Origin: Owenia fusiformis
Lineage: Eukaryota; Annelida; Polychaeta; Sabellida; Oweniidae
NCBI GenBank assembly: GCA_903813345.2
Contig: CAIIXF020000005.1
Span: 32,305,375-32,369,374, forward strand
Reading direction: 5' to 3'
DNA: 64,000 nt
The notes beneath the pieces are model-generated. The model was not told the origin of the DNA, did no database searches, and saw nothing but the letters and a program-made list of their open reading frames with translations. Of the stretch, positions 1 through 12,445 are shown piece by piece. Position 1 is the stretch's first letter, and every line of letters begins with the position of its first letter. A program made the translations under genes and the position numbers.

Positions 1-890
1 AGATAGCGAAGGGAAAGTTTGGAGCATTTAGGGATATGAAAATAATGTAATTGTCTTGTGTAATGATGATGAATATTAATGTTGATATCAAACAAGTCTT
101 GAAATAGATTTTTTGGAAGACTGGGGTGCTTATTAAAGATTTTGTACATGAAGTGACCAGTACAATATCTGTTGACATCAAAAATATTTAATATTCTAAG
201 ATCTTTAAATAGGGGAGCGGAGTGAGAAAGTCTATCCTTATTTAAAGCTAGCCTTAAGAATTGTTTCTGCAGTTTATGTAGACGATCATAAAATGATTTA
301 AATGTGTTACCCCAGATTGTGTTGCAATAATTTAATTGAGAGTGTATCAATGAGTAGTAAATTGTTTTGAAACTGTCTATTTGAAGTAGATGTTTAATGT
401 GATAAAGAGAACCAATGACGCGAGAAATCTTTGTTTCAACAGATTTTATGTGCTCTTTAAATTTCAAGTTTTTATCAATAATAATTCCAAGAAAGTCAAT
501 TTTTTCCCGGAAATTTATGTTCTCATTGCGTATTTTGAAAAATTTTCAATCTCACTTGTGCACTTATCTCTTCTATATACAGCTTACTATTACTTTTTCC
601 TTGAAACTGTCTATTTGAAGTAGATGTTTAATGTGATAAAGAGAACCAATGACGCGAGAAATCTTTGTTTCAACAGATTTTATGTGCTCTTTAAATTTCA
701 AGTTTTTATCAATAATAATTCCAAGAAAGTCAATTTTTTCCCGGAAATTTATGTTCTCATTGCATTTTTGAAAATTTTTCAATCTCACTTGTGCACTTAT
801 CTCTTCTATATACAGCTTACTATTACTTTTTCCTTGGCCTATGAGTGGGTAATTGCATTGTTTGAAGTTGTGTAACACAGACAAACACAC
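1..890 (-). pseudogene. LINE reverse transcriptase C-terminal fragment, broken by an internal duplication
   Basis: The minus strand encodes the end of a non-LTR retrotransposon reverse transcriptase. About 890-610 contains KIDFLGIIIDKNLKFKEHI, typical of the late palm/thumb of CR1/L2/RTE-like RTs. From about 366 down to 1 the same type of protein continues, with LNYCNTIWGNTF and LHKLQKQFLRLAL, and runs off the left edge. Between them a 234-bp segment is tandemly duplicated (367-600 and 601-833). The right copy is 1 bp shorter, and reading through the junction ends in a stop. The protein matches across both pieces are otherwise uninterrupted, so decay is recent. The 5' part of the element is absent to the right of about 890, the usual 5' truncation. 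It may belong to the same family as the LINE at 60375-64000, but the two cover different protein regions and cannot be compared. Confidence 0.8.
367..833. repeat. 234-bp tandem duplication inside the LINE fragment
   Basis: The sequence starting TTGAAACTGTCTATTTG occurs at 367 and again at 601, and the two units are nearly identical up to about 600 and 833. The only clear difference is near the end of the unit, where the second copy has lost a base in an AT-rich run. Confidence 0.9.
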
Positions 891-3800
891 AATTTAAGGG
901 AAAACATTACACATAAATATCCGAACCTACGTTCGTATGAGTGACTTTAAACCGGTTGATGAACCAAATCGACAATCGACAAACAAAGACCGGAAACAAG
1001 ACCTATAAAATCAGAAGTATTCTGGAATTGTCAATCACGATTTAAACATTTATGATACTTTCAGAAGTATCACTCAGCAATCACATGTATTTAAGTGCTT
1101 GACGTGCTGACGATTGGTAATCCAGCATAATTTTACATATTGAGTGGATCTCTAGACCAATCAAATTGAGGCTGTCTGTATCACGTTCTCACTTGAGGAA
1201 TATGTCATACTCATCGGCGGCTGAATATGCCATATTCCGCAGGTGAGTATGGTATGCTGAATCGCAAATACCGCACGGCCATAAGTAAATGGCATATTCC
1301 GCGTAACAACTACTGAGGTTAGATCGTAGATTTTAAATAAAGAAGGCTTACCATTTTTGTCCCTTGGGTATACACTTATTGTTCCTATTCAAGTTTCATA
1401 AGAGCTTTCAACATATCTTTCTTGATATGATTTACATGTAATGCATATATTTGTCATCTATGTAAATAAAGTACAATGTTACGTGTTATATCTTCATATG
1501 TATCGACTTGATGGATCTTTTTAAATGACTTCAAAATGCAAATATCTTATTGTGCTATTTATCGAGGAGATTGTTTCAATAATGATGTGGTATTCGTGGT
1601 TAATAAATGGATAAGTACTTCGTAGAAAAATCAGGACAGTTCAAGAATGTTCGATGTATCCATTCGAACAAATATGTTCAATGTGTCTGCTAATGGAAAA
1701 ATAAATGTGTTGACTAATGATTCAATACAGACGAGGAAAGGAATTGAACGATGTATTCCTTGTAAACTAATCATTATACACTACCACCACCATTAAAGGT
1801 TGAATCTGTTCAAGCGAAGAACCTTAAAACGAAAATTATTTCAATTTCAGAATATCTTAGGTTCATACCATTCCTTGTCATGTCCACTTTCTAAAAGTCC
1901 CCAAGGTGCATAGATTATTTCAGGGAAACTATATTTTTACCAAAACGTATGATTTGTCTATAAATGCGGTTATCATATTTATTTTGTATGTCGATTTCAT
2001 TGTCGCTTTCCACTGGGTCTAAAGACGAAGTAGGAACAACAGAAACCTTTTGAATCAAGATGTGTCGATTTTGTTGGATTAAATAATTGAACAATTATTA
2101 AAACCCAACAATCGACCTGTTAGAACATCGTGAAACCATGCAAAGAATATGAGAAAGTAAATTAAATATTGAAACATTGAATTTGAAGATTGAAGAGCTT
2201 TGAAGAAGGTGCTTGATGTCAAATCTCAAAATAGAGGTCAGCTGTTAACTCCTTGCGATTTGTAGATGTTTTTAATTAGGTAAATTTGTAGAAAGTTGGT
2301 TGAACATTGGCAAGAATGTAATAAGAGTCACATTTTGGCCCACCTTGTGTATGACGCAATTAAAGACTTGAATTCAAATAAAAGAAGGTCACTGAAGGCC
2401 AACGAAATGTCAGATCTCAATTGTGAATTTCTGACAACGTGTGGTAGATGGATCACTTTGAAGTTCACGTTTTAAATTTAAAAGATACTTTTAAAATGGA
2501 AAGGTTTAATAATAGTCGGGACAATTCGTACGAAACACAGAAAGTAACTATTTAATTCCAGAACTTAGTGATTTTCAGATTCTTAAAAATTTTGATTTGA
2601 CCATGACCTTGACCTAGATGGACAAATCAAACCAATGGACCAATATTTCATTTTATGCAGTCACATTTGATCAGGTGATACCATTTTGATTTATATGTTC
2701 AATGGATCAAGACTTCAGATCATTCCATGACATACGACCATTGGATCATGGCTATCTCATTTTATTTATTGGATCGTAATTTTCACAGTAGAGTACATAT
2801 TGACACATGACCTTGTTGTGGTTGATAATGATATAATGGTTCTAGCCGAAGAGCTCGTGATAAACGTGAACAGGTGAAGAAGTATTTTGTCCTTACAGGC
2901 AAAATCTTGAGTAACGATAAAATGTAATTTATAGAACTATACCTATGGAAAGAAGGATAACGCTTTGTTAATGACCATCTATAATGATCTATTCACAAAT
3001 GAGTCTTTCGGGATCTATCATAGATCCGCTTACGGTGCTCTACCTCTGAACTATTGCAATATTAGATGAGAAGAATTCTAATGACCAACTTTCGCTACAC
3101 TACCTGTACATAATGACAGTTTCATTAAAATTTGAATTGTTCGTTTTGATTTGAAATTTTTATTTGTTTTGTAAACACTTAATATGTAGCATGGTCCTCT
3201 GGTTAACAAATTTTATCACGCCCTCATCTGTAACGGCGTAGTTGAATCTTGAAGTCAGATGTATTACGTAATCATATTGGCTTGCAGAAAATGTCAAAAT
3301 GACCCTATTAACTGCGTTTAACTGTTTCCCTTTGTCGTAAATACCCTGATATCTAGAGGCAACTAGTAATACTGTGAATGAACTATGAATGAAGACGTGA
3401 AATAGAATTATGGAAAAGGGTGCCGTAAGTGGCTCAGATATGATATTTCAAACTCGCATTTCAAAATAACGAAATAAGTCGTGACAACTGAAATGAAATT
3501 CTTTATACAAAATACCCTGAATGTTTATTGTTCGTGGTGTCATTCCATATATGTACTTGAACACTATTTATCTAAATGACAACTTATCAAGAAGTTTAAG
3601 CCATAATTGGTAAAGGTCTTCCGATATTAGATGGTTATCGTTCGTGTCACCCTGTATTTATTTTCCATTGTTTATACTATAAGGGATAAAAAAAGTTGTA
3701 TGGAGCATCATACATAAAAATACGTACGTGTACATATCAAAAACCGTGCATTCAATTTGGCATGTTTTTGGGCATTTTGAGCGAAATATACCCGTTTGAT

Positions 3801-6690
3801 CAAGAATATGAATTAATTCTAAAATTAATTTCTAAAAGGTGGTTACCTAACGAATTATTAAGAAGAGATCAATTTGGGAATTTGGGCAATGTTTGAATTT
3901 TGCAAGAGTGTACCGTTTTCCAGAATCCCGTTAGTTTTAAAGCAAATTGTTCACTAAATGTTATTTCTCGACAATAAAAATGGTACCATTTGAATTCTCC
4001 ATTTCGCTGTTCGCTCTTTGAATCAGAACGTTCGCATATATGGTGCATATATGTACTCAAAAAGGACAAAATTTGATTGGTCAATATTTTTCAACGATGC
4101 ATTTCGTGTAGCTATTTGTGAGACCCGAAAGTTCTAAATCAAATTAATTACGCAATTTTGTTTTTACACCCGCAAGCTAAATAAAAAAATGACACCATCG
4201 GAATTCTTCTTCTTTGTCATTGAATTAATAGTCAGTATACCAGATTTAATCAATAAAAGATTATACAATTAACAACAAAATTCGGAAACGAGTATGTAAG
4301 ATTTGCTTTCGAACCACTAAACTTGACCTAGATAATAGCGACGTGTCTTCTTTGGTCAAATGCTCAGTTGTTTGTGGGTTTTCAACGTAACTCTATAATG
4401 TAATATGAAGATGAGTACTTTTATTCAGTTGTTGCATCGATGTTACAGTTTGTAGTGCGGTAATATTGGCATGAACGTGTTGAAAGTCGAATGGAATTGC
4501 TTTTTCCAATATGGCGACTAGTCACGTGACTTCTTCTCTTCCGGAATATACTCCCATTTTCAATCATTGTTTTCACCCCGTTAGGAGCCAATAAAATGAA
4601 AAAAAATATATGTTATATAAAGATTATTAAAAGACTAATTGTTTCTGATAGTTTGTTTTCTCCGATCGCATGGAGATTCGATCGAAAATATCGCTTGAAA
4701 AATGGGTATGAAAATCCCCATGTTAAACCAACGGGGAAAAACAAGGTAGAAAAATTTTGTTCCCCCGCGAACTGCATCATGGGAAATATTTTGACCTTAT
4801 AAGGAAAAACTTTCGCGCCATCTTTATTAGAGATTCAATACTACCGAATCCGCGATTTTAAGAATTGAATACTCATTTTTAAATTTTCTTATGAAAATTG
4901 TTGCATGATGACAGTAACGCGTATTGACATTTTAGTCTCCAGATCTCTCCAGCGCAGTAAAATACGTTTGTGGGCGTCCATCGATGTATTGACCTTGTCC
5001 GTTACGCTAATATTAGAGATTTACATAGATTGCTAAGGTAATTGTTAAATATCTTCTCTGAAAAGTTCAATTCAGCTAAATTGGCTTTTCTTAAGCAGTC
5101 ACCCGAGTTTGTACTATAGTTAGCATGACTTTGAATTACATTCGCTTGTATTATTGCTGTTCATGATTCTGAATGCAAAGATAGAGGCTTATTTAGGTTT
5201 ATTTACGTCAGAGCGATTAACTATTCTTCGAAATGAGCGATGCCGTCGAGATCGAAATAGCACTATTTCTTGTGATTGAAGTATTATCACTCCAGTGTAT
5301 GAGAGTTAACGTCGATTCAGGTCGTGTAATTCTACCCACTGTACGTAAGAACAAGCGATATTACCCATTTTGTAATTAGAATAATCGAAGATTAAAGACT
5401 TGTCATTTTCAAGAATAGGAGAAAATAATCTGGTTTTAAAGTACATAGGTCGTAAAAGTGGCATTTATATTAGGTTGGACAAATACATAAATTAATGTAA
5501 TAGTATCTCGGATCGGATTGTTCCTTCGATCAATAGTTGATAGTGTATCTAGCAATACACTTCAATGTAGCGATATTTCCTAAGATACCTCAATAAGAAT
5601 TGAAACTCTCCACACATGGATTATATAATTAAGAGTCCATGATATGAAGATTTTCGTGAAATAATCGAGTGTAACAGTAACAACGCTAGTTATTGTTTCT
5701 CACATTGATTTAACTACCTTGCAGGTACAATATGTAGTGCTTGCATTGTATCATAATTTTGCGTTTACTTATTTCAATCACTTTATCGTGCTATATGAAT
5801 CATACAGTGATATTGTTTAAAGATTTAAACCATGACTACGGAGGAGAATCACCCCCGTGGTAAACCGCGTGTAAGGACCCGATGATAACTTGAACTCGTG
5901 ATTTAATTTACACAGATTTTATTACTATTCAATTACCATCAATGGTAACATGCTAATTTAAGTAGGTAACCTATCTTGAGATAAAGTTATCAATAGCTGA
6001 TATTCTGGATATCATCATTTGAGAATTAGAGCTGAATTTCAAGTCTTTCAGTTAAGAGGAGGGAAACTCCCAGAGTTCAGAGATGACCTCACAATTACGT
6101 TTCTTGCTTACAACCTTCGTTTGTTTTCCAACATCTAGTTTCTGAATACCAAATGTCGATGTGATGTTTTAATCGATGTAAACATATTCCTTACATCTCT
6201 CTTTATCTTGACGTGAAACAACAAGCTATAAGATTGATAAATGCACAAGTACCAATCAGCGACGAGGGCCATCTTTATAGAACCTCTTGGGGTTTCCCTT
6301 CCCTTTTTGAAGCTGATGGATGACATTTCCCTGAGAAAGAGCAAAATATTAAATGAAATAAAGTTGTAGTATGCTTGACCTTCTTCTGGCACTCAAGGGT
6401 ATTCGATGGGAATTGACAAACACCATTGTATTGAAGCAAAGCGTCATGCAGTCACACCCAGCCAGGAGACCCAAAGGAATGTAAAGAATATGAATATCGA
6501 GCACACCCCATTTTAGGACATTGGACTTTTTTTCCAAATTTGTTTATGAATATATGAAATAAAATCATTCAAGAAGTGGTCAATAGATTTTATTTTTTTT
6601 ATTAATGAATTTTATTACTGACAAAATGTATTTGCGATTGATTATACCCACGTCATCTTTTTGCCACCTCAATGTGCATCAACTTAACCC
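891..6690. other. No supported gene; AT-rich intergenic DNA with one dispersed repeat
   Basis: Both strands hold only short open frames without convincing splice sites or recognisable protein motifs. About 1195-1265 contains short imperfect inverted repeats built on GAATATGYCATACTCA. A palindromic GTCACGTGAC lies at about 4515. A segment near 4768-4816 recurs at 15900 (listed separately). Confidence 0.5.
4768..4816 (+). repeat. Dispersed repeat segment, copy 1
   Basis: Nearly 40 consecutive bases, beginning GAACTGCATCATGGGAAATA and ending in TTATAAGGAAA, recur at 15900-15947 in the same orientation, followed in both by a TTTCGCG motif. The identity stops on both sides. No ORF or terminal repeat was identified. 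Confidence 0.7.
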
Positions 6691-6692
6691 CC

Positions 6693-6775
6693 CTATCACA
6701 CCAAACTAGTTCTTACCCGTTCTTGCCAGTCCTACGAAAACGTCGTAAAACGGGCTCAAAATCTGGCTGTGGTCG
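6693..6775 (+). repeat. Left terminal sequence of a DNA-transposon-like family
   Basis: The motif CTATCACACCAAACTAGTTC occurs here. Its inverted counterpart (AGAACTATTTTGGTGTGATA) is at 11030-11051. Both are followed on the inner side by GTTCT and CGAAAACGG-type sequence. This could be the two ends of one 4.35-kb element or two separate terminal fragments. No clear target-site duplication is seen. Confidence 0.45.
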
Positions 6776-7384
6776 GGAAATATGTCTAAAATAATTAGCT
6801 ACTTCGTTCATAAAGTAACAGTCTTCAATACGTCCATCTCATTCACAGTTCGTTCAGGTCGCATCACGTCGGTGTGCAACGTTGTATAACGCGTCTTTTA
6901 CAGTCGCTCAGCAGGTCAGAGAAATGTCTTTACTTTTGTTTTTCTGCGCATGATTTTTGAGCTTCTACTTCCGGAAATGATCGATGATTTATTTGCTCTA
7001 AAATCACCCCTAAATAGTCACCAATGAATACAATTCCTATAAGATGCGTCTTAAGAATGAATTGAAGCATATTTTAAGCCCAAATATTTGTAAATATATC
7101 GATCGTATCAAGTGTGGTTGGCGATCAAAAAAATATTTCGAAAAATCGAGACTTGTTTTTTATGAAGTTCGTCGATGTTTTAAGTGGAACAGAAATTATT
7201 TTTTCACAGAAACATAGCAACAAGCCCAATGAATCAGAATAACTTGGAAAAACATCCTCATTTTAGATGGCCCGGCTATGATACGCTTTTTCCCTCGGAT
7301 ATTTTATCATTTTTCGAAAAATCCAATATGGCGGCCGACGAAGAAACTGAGAACAACCCGATTAAGAATTTCTTTCCTGAATAA

Positions 7385-8616
7385 CTTCTCCAATCTGCGT
7401 TTAATTTTATGATTAGAGGAACACTTTATACAGGATAGGGTACGCATTGTTATTTTAACACTGAGGATAATGAAAACGCCAGAATATAGACAGTTGAACT
7501 GTGTCGAATGCCTTCTGAAAGTCAAAGTATGCCTTGTTTTCTTTCTTCAAATCATGGGCTTTCAAGAGATTACAATGTATTCTTGCAGGTCTAGGATCAC
7601 AATAATATTTTCCCCAACATATTGGTTTTCAAGTCGCAGAGTAGTCCTGTTTGATCATATTGAATACTTTTTTTGTAATACTGATATGATTTTTACTGCT
7701 ATGATCTAAAATTAATTAAAATAATTATGATTAAAATTTAGCGATATTTGTTACTTTTTTACAGGGCACACAAGAAATCAGCATTATCAATAAAGCTAAT
7801 ATTATCGCTGGTACTGATAATTTTGATAGTATTCCTATTAGCAATAAATTCGATAATTATCAATAATCGACAAGTTATCAAAATTATCTGCTATTGTCTG
7901 ATAATTCTAAATTCACTTTGTCCATTTTCTTATAAACTGAATAACTTGGGCTTCGGGCAAAATAGATTTTTCAGATTTAGACAAAATCATCAGATTGAGT
8001 AAAACTTTTATCAATTTTGATAAAAACTCCGATTGAAATAACATTGGCTCTGGAAAATAAGGAAGTAAAAGTGACTTCCATACCAACCTCAACCAATGAG
8101 ATCTACATGAACTTTTTAGATGATCAGATATTGTCTTGTCAGAAGTTCAGAACTCAAAATGGTATTTAGTCTTGGCCCTAGACCATGGTTATTCACAAAT
8201 AATGGAAACTATAGAGGACTATACACCAACCATGTCAACAGCTAGTACTTTGTCTATCATATGGGTCATGTCTACATTCATCACTGGGCCTACAGTCCAA
8301 TCTAACTAGTTTTTTCCAATGATTTATGATCAGCATAAGTTACAAAACAGCAGGATTTAGTTTCAATAGAATCATGATTGTAAAAATATATTGACAGTAT
8401 AAGTTTCATGAAAAATAAATACATAGAGATATTTCCATATGCTGACGATAAATGAAAAATCTAGTCATACATTTGGGTCCCCAAAATTCAACTTAAAGAT
8501 GGATTAGTTTATATAAAAAAGTAATATATTTATATTGAAACATCATTAAGTAAGTCAAATATGACTTTCAATTAAAACAGATCAATAGCATATAAAACAT
8601 GAAAAAAAAAATTGCA
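7385..8616. other. No supported gene; AT-rich sequence downstream of gene 2
   Basis: This stretch lies just past the proposed stop codon of the minus-strand gene, so it probably includes that gene's 3' untranslated region and intergenic DNA. A clustered run of GATAAT/ATTATC words sits at 7785-7900. No canonical AATAAA was seen on the minus strand within about 200 bases of the stop. Confidence 0.35.
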
Positions 8617-8721
8617 CTATTTAAGTTTGATAGGCTTTGTATGTGGTGAATAACAAATAATCTGTTCCAACACATCATCATTTCCCTCTCTGATATGTTC
8701 TTTGCACCAAATGTTCTCATA
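8617..8721 (-). CDS. Gene 2, proposed last coding exon
   Basis: On the minus strand a TTGCTTTAG acceptor precedes a 35-codon open frame that starts YENIWCKEHIREGNDD and ends with a TAG stop at 8617-8619. It enters in phase 0, matching the phase-0 end of the exon at 10536-10653. Cys, His and charged residues are spread as in a folded domain rather than low complexity. The family is not recognised. Confidence 0.6.
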   Translation of the reverse strand, partial: YENIWCKEHIREGNDDVLEQIICYSPHTKPIKLK

Positions 8722-9627
8722 CTAAAGCAATATTAAAAAATTGTTTGGTTTGCTATATTAAATATCTTGATTGATCATTGAATCTACACATATTGACCAT
8801 ATTCTTCACTTGCATAAATACTTTCAAGAACCCATTGCATGGATGTCATTTTGCATCTGATCCTCTAATTACTCTTACAATGATTACAAATGCAAAATAC
8901 TTCCATGTCGATAAACATATTTGTGTAGTTACACATTGTCGAAACAATTTATTGAACAAACCTATTGTAGGAGCTTACTGCAAAACTATTGCTATAAGTA
9001 GTAGCTTCTTAATAACTTTTTCTTTAAGAATGAGTAAACAGCACCTCTCTTTTTTGTGCAATGGAATTTGGATGGGTATACAAGTAAAGAATGATTGATA
9101 TATAAACAGTTCAGTTTTTTAAAGTCCATGTCATAGTTGTAATCACTCAATTCTTATTCTGCTGTTCAGTATACTTGTTGCATCTCATTAGACTTGTTGT
9201 CTTGCATTTCAGTAACTGGAAAAACAACATACTGATTTGGGTGATACTTGAAATGACAGAATATGCTTTAATAAGTTTTCAGGAAATGTTCTGATAAATG
9301 AATTTTATCACTGACAGGCTTAATTATTCTCAAAAAATTATCTGATACATAGTCTAATGGATAATATTATAGTATACAACAAAATTTAATCAAATTTATT
9401 TAGGAAACTGCATTTTTTGCTACAAAAACTATAATAGACTTTTTAGAATAAAGAAGATAAGAATAAAGACTAAAATGGAATATGTGGAATGCTGATAGCA
9501 CAATCTTGTTTGAAGCATTCTATCATTTTGTGTCCATTTTTGTACTCCTTTCATAGAATTTCTTTAGAATTGACAAACTGACCGAAGTATATTTAATGTT
9601 CATATTTTAACTAGCAGGCATATTCAC

Positions 9628-9739
9628 CTTGCACTCAGCAGAGATGTTGAAAGCAGCCCCTCAGCACTCTGTACACAGCAGCTGGATCTTCAGCCCCAAA
9701 TGCAACACAGTATGCATCTCAGCAATGGTTAAAGCATAG
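9628..9739 (-). pseudogene. Decayed duplicate of the gene 2 exon at 10536
   Basis: The minus strand aligns along its whole length with the 10536-10653 exon, including the upstream TTTTCAG acceptor and the GAGTGCAAG donor side. A small deletion and frameshifts break the frame; one frame begins YALTIAEMHTVLH, another continues DPAAVYRVLRGC before a stop. Flanking intron text is duplicated too: blocks with AGTAGAAGCATCAT and TTTTTGGATCCTGGCTACA occur near 9800-9950 and 10150-10300. This is therefore a segmental duplication, not a retrocopy. Confidence 0.7.
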
Positions 9740-10535
9740 CTGAAAATGAACGCTATACTGATGAAACACCACGTGAAATAAAGCATAGTACATGGAGTAG
9801 AAGCATCATCACAGGCACAAATTCACTAGACATTGACTTATTTTGACTCGTATCTAAAATGAAACTGGGGATATGTGAAATGCCCATGAATAGTGCTTTT
9901 TCTCATTTTGCCTCACTTATTTTTGGATCCTGGCTACACCCCTGCACTTTACATCAATCGCTATGTATCACTAATTCCTATTCAATTTCAGGGGAAGACC
10001 TGTACCATTATTTAGAAAAACAGTATTCAAATTTGCAAATTTTGGGAAATTTCAATTTCACTGCCACTTTCCAGATTTCACAAATTTAACTTTCACTTTT
10101 CTCTCTTCAATGGATACAATACAAATGAAAAATCATGTAAAATAAAGCCAAGTAGAAGCATCATTTGCCATTGGTACAGGCACAAGTTAAACATGTATTT
10201 TATATTCACTGCACTAGATATTGTATTTGAAATGAAACTCTGAATACGTAAAACTTGTTTTCTCAATTTCTCTCACTATTTTTGGATCCTGGCTACATAA
10301 ATCACTATGTATCACTGTTTTCCCCAGATTAGTGGTAGGTTATTTCAGAAGATCAAAAGTATTCTCCCAGTATATTTTGACGCAATGCAATTCTGCGAAT
10401 CTTGAGGAATCAAAATTTCACTGCCATGAATTTTGCAGATTTCATTAGTTTAAATTTCACTATTCTCTGAATCACAAAGATTTGTAAACCTACCTTTTAA
10501 ATACATTTTAAATACTAGGATAATGGAATATTTAC

Positions 10536-10653
10536 CTTGCACTCAGCATATATGTTCAAAGACAAGCAGCCCCTCAGCACACTGTACACAGCAACTGGAT
10601 CTTGGGCTCCATAATGCAACACAGCTTGAATCCTAGCATTGGTCAAAGCATAT
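10536..10653 (-). CDS. Gene 2, internal coding exon
   Basis: The minus-strand exon is bordered by an ATTTTCAG acceptor and an AAG|GTAAAT donor. After one leading base it encodes 39 uninterrupted codons: YALTNARIQAVLHYG, then DPVAVYSVLRGCLSLN, ending AECK. It enters after a phase-2 exon and leaves in phase 0, fitting both neighbours exactly. A decayed copy at 9628-9739 shows it was once duplicated. The protein family is not recognised; it looks helical. Confidence rests on three-way phase agreement and clean splice sites. Confidence 0.65.
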
Positions 10654-11029
10654 CTGAAAATGAATACTATATCTATGTTAGTCTAGAAGGTCATCATGAC
10701 CTGATTACAGAACAGTATGGTCGCCATCGAATTTTGAATCGATTCAAAATTCTAAATCACATTCCCCGTCCAGGAAAGTCGATGAAGTTCGTAAACAGAC
10801 CGTAGAACGTTGTAGCTACGTTCATTCAGTTCGCACACAGTTTAAAACCGATTCGGCAACGGTTTTGACGATTACCAGAAAATTTTGAGCATTCTTTAAG
10901 TTCTGGAGGACCTACTCGTTCTAGTAGTTTCATGAAGTTTGTAAACAGATCCCAAACCGTTCTTAGTGGGTTCTTAGTACGTCAAATCCGTTCGTGCACA
11001 GTTTAAGCCCGTTTTCGAGAACATAGTGA

Positions 11030-11051
11030 GAACTATTTTGGTGTGATAGTA
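11030..11051 (-). repeat. Right terminal sequence paired with 6693
   Basis: This is the inverted counterpart of the terminal motif at 6693-6712. The 10780-10980 stretch immediately inside holds degenerate repeats of TTCGTAAACAGA and CGTTC-type text, also loosely present just inside the left end. Confidence 0.4.
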
Positions 11052-11057
11052 TAGTAT

Positions 11058-11555
11058 GATCCTCTTAATCTGTTTGTCACCTGTATGTGATCCTCTTAAT
11101 CTGTTTGTCACCTGTATGTGTCTTAATCTGTTTGTCACTTGTATGTGATCCTCTTAATCTCCCTGTCACCTACATGTGATCCTCTTAATCTCCTTGTCAA
11201 CTATATGTGACCCTCTTAATCTTTTGGCACATGTTTGTGACCAACTTCATCTTTTTCGCTACCATGTGACCCACTTGTCACCTTGTGACCCACTGAATAT
11301 GCTTGTCATCTGCGTGTGAATCACTTAATCTGTTTGTCACCTGTATGCGACACACTTAATCTGTTTGTCACCTTTATGTGACCCTCTTAATCTTTTGGCA
11401 CCTGTACAGTATATGATCATGACCCACTCAATATGTTTGCCATTTGTGTGGATCACATAATTTGTTTGTCATCTGTATGTCTCTCACTTGATATATCTGT
11501 TAATTGTCACGTTTATGTGAATCACCTAACATATTTGTCACCTCTATGTGACATT
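11058..11555 (+). repeat. Degenerate 31-bp minisatellite
   Basis: About 16 diverged units read roughly CTCTTAATCTGTTTGTCACC then TGTATGTGATC. The first two units are nearly identical and divergence rises to the right. The array ends next to the gene 2 exon at 11594. Confidence 0.85.
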
Positions 11556-11593
11556 CTTAATTCTTTGTTATTACAACACGCTGCTTCACATAC

Positions 11594-11757
11594 AAAGCCT
11601 CCCAATACAATCTTTCACATTGCAGTCTTTCTAAAAAATTATCACAGATATTTTTGAGATGGGAGATTTCAATTAGATAATTGTAGAGCAAACAGAACAG
11701 ATAGGCAAAACTGTATTCTTTATCATGAAAATCTTGAACCAAAGAATTATTTTCTTT
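11594..11757 (-). CDS. Gene 2, internal coding exon
   Basis: The minus-strand frame reads QDFHDKEYSFAYLFCLLYN, then LIEISHLKNICDNFLERLQ and CERLYWEAL, and leaves in phase 2 at a strong TTT|GTATGT donor. Joined to the 10536 exon, the split codon becomes Leu and the frame continues. The upper border is uncertain. An AG at 11758 gives a phase-0 entry; AGs just inside, at 11754 or 11733, give a phase-1 entry that would instead fit the 15462-15625 exon. The polypyrimidine tract is weak at all three. The product is probably a small alpha-helical protein of unknown family. Confidence 0.55.
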
Positions 11758-12415
11758 CTAGTTCTTATTTTCAAAATGCCTTTTTGCAAAGTAATTGGAA
11801 TGCGTCATATAGATTAGTTCGAACTGCAATGAACCAACTAAACAGGAATCTACTCGCCGGTATTACTCTGAACATTTTAGGGTATTGCTCCCGTCATCAT
11901 CTACGCCACTGAAATACCTCGGAGTATATTCATCGCAATTAAGGTCACTTGCTTCACATAACTTAGCATTTTGTTTTGTGATGTACAAAACCTTTTATTT
12001 CCCTCTAATATATATCTTTTTTAATTTACTCTAAAAATACATTTATATACATAATTCATGGTACTTATTAGTGACTGTACATGCTGGTAAATAGATTGTG
12101 TTCTAGATAATAGTTCTCATATTGTCACATTCTTGAAGAAATTGTCAAGAGTCTTTAATATTCTAGTTTTGCTATACATGATTTTCTTTATCATAGTGTC
12201 AGATGTACGAGGACTATCAATAAATGACGAATAAACTTTTAAAATGTGAATGAGAACGCATGATTCTGAAGACCCTAAAAAGTTTGATAACCATTTACAA
12301 TGACTATAGCGATTCCTCATAATATTTCTGCAGATTCAAACCATAAAGTTTAGCCCATTCGTACCATTTTTGGTCCATTCTATCAAGAATCCCGAAAATC
12401 ACGCCACATTCTCAC

Positions 12416-12445
12416 CCGCATCGTACAAACGGAAGTGTGCGACAT
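12416..12445 (-). CDS. Gene 2, possible first coding exon
   Basis: An ATG on the minus strand opens ten codons (MSHTSVCTMR) and ends at CGG|GTGAGA, a good donor in phase 0, compatible with the phase-0 reading of the 11594 exon. A TATATAAGG motif lies about 80 bases upstream on the same strand (near 12520). With all four exons the protein would be 138 residues. This short exon is the weakest part of the model. Confidence 0.3.

Noticed and set aside
7322-7384. Short plus frame starting at an ATGGCGGCC with MAADEETENN
   Set aside because: Attractive start context, but the frame ends in a stop after 18 codons and has no donor site.
12117-12395. Minus frames MDQKWYEWAKLYGLNLQKYYE and the adjoining 67-codon frame
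   Set aside because: They look protein-like but lie in different frames, overlap the proposed first intron of gene 2 and lack splice sites linking them. Kept as unresolved, not called.
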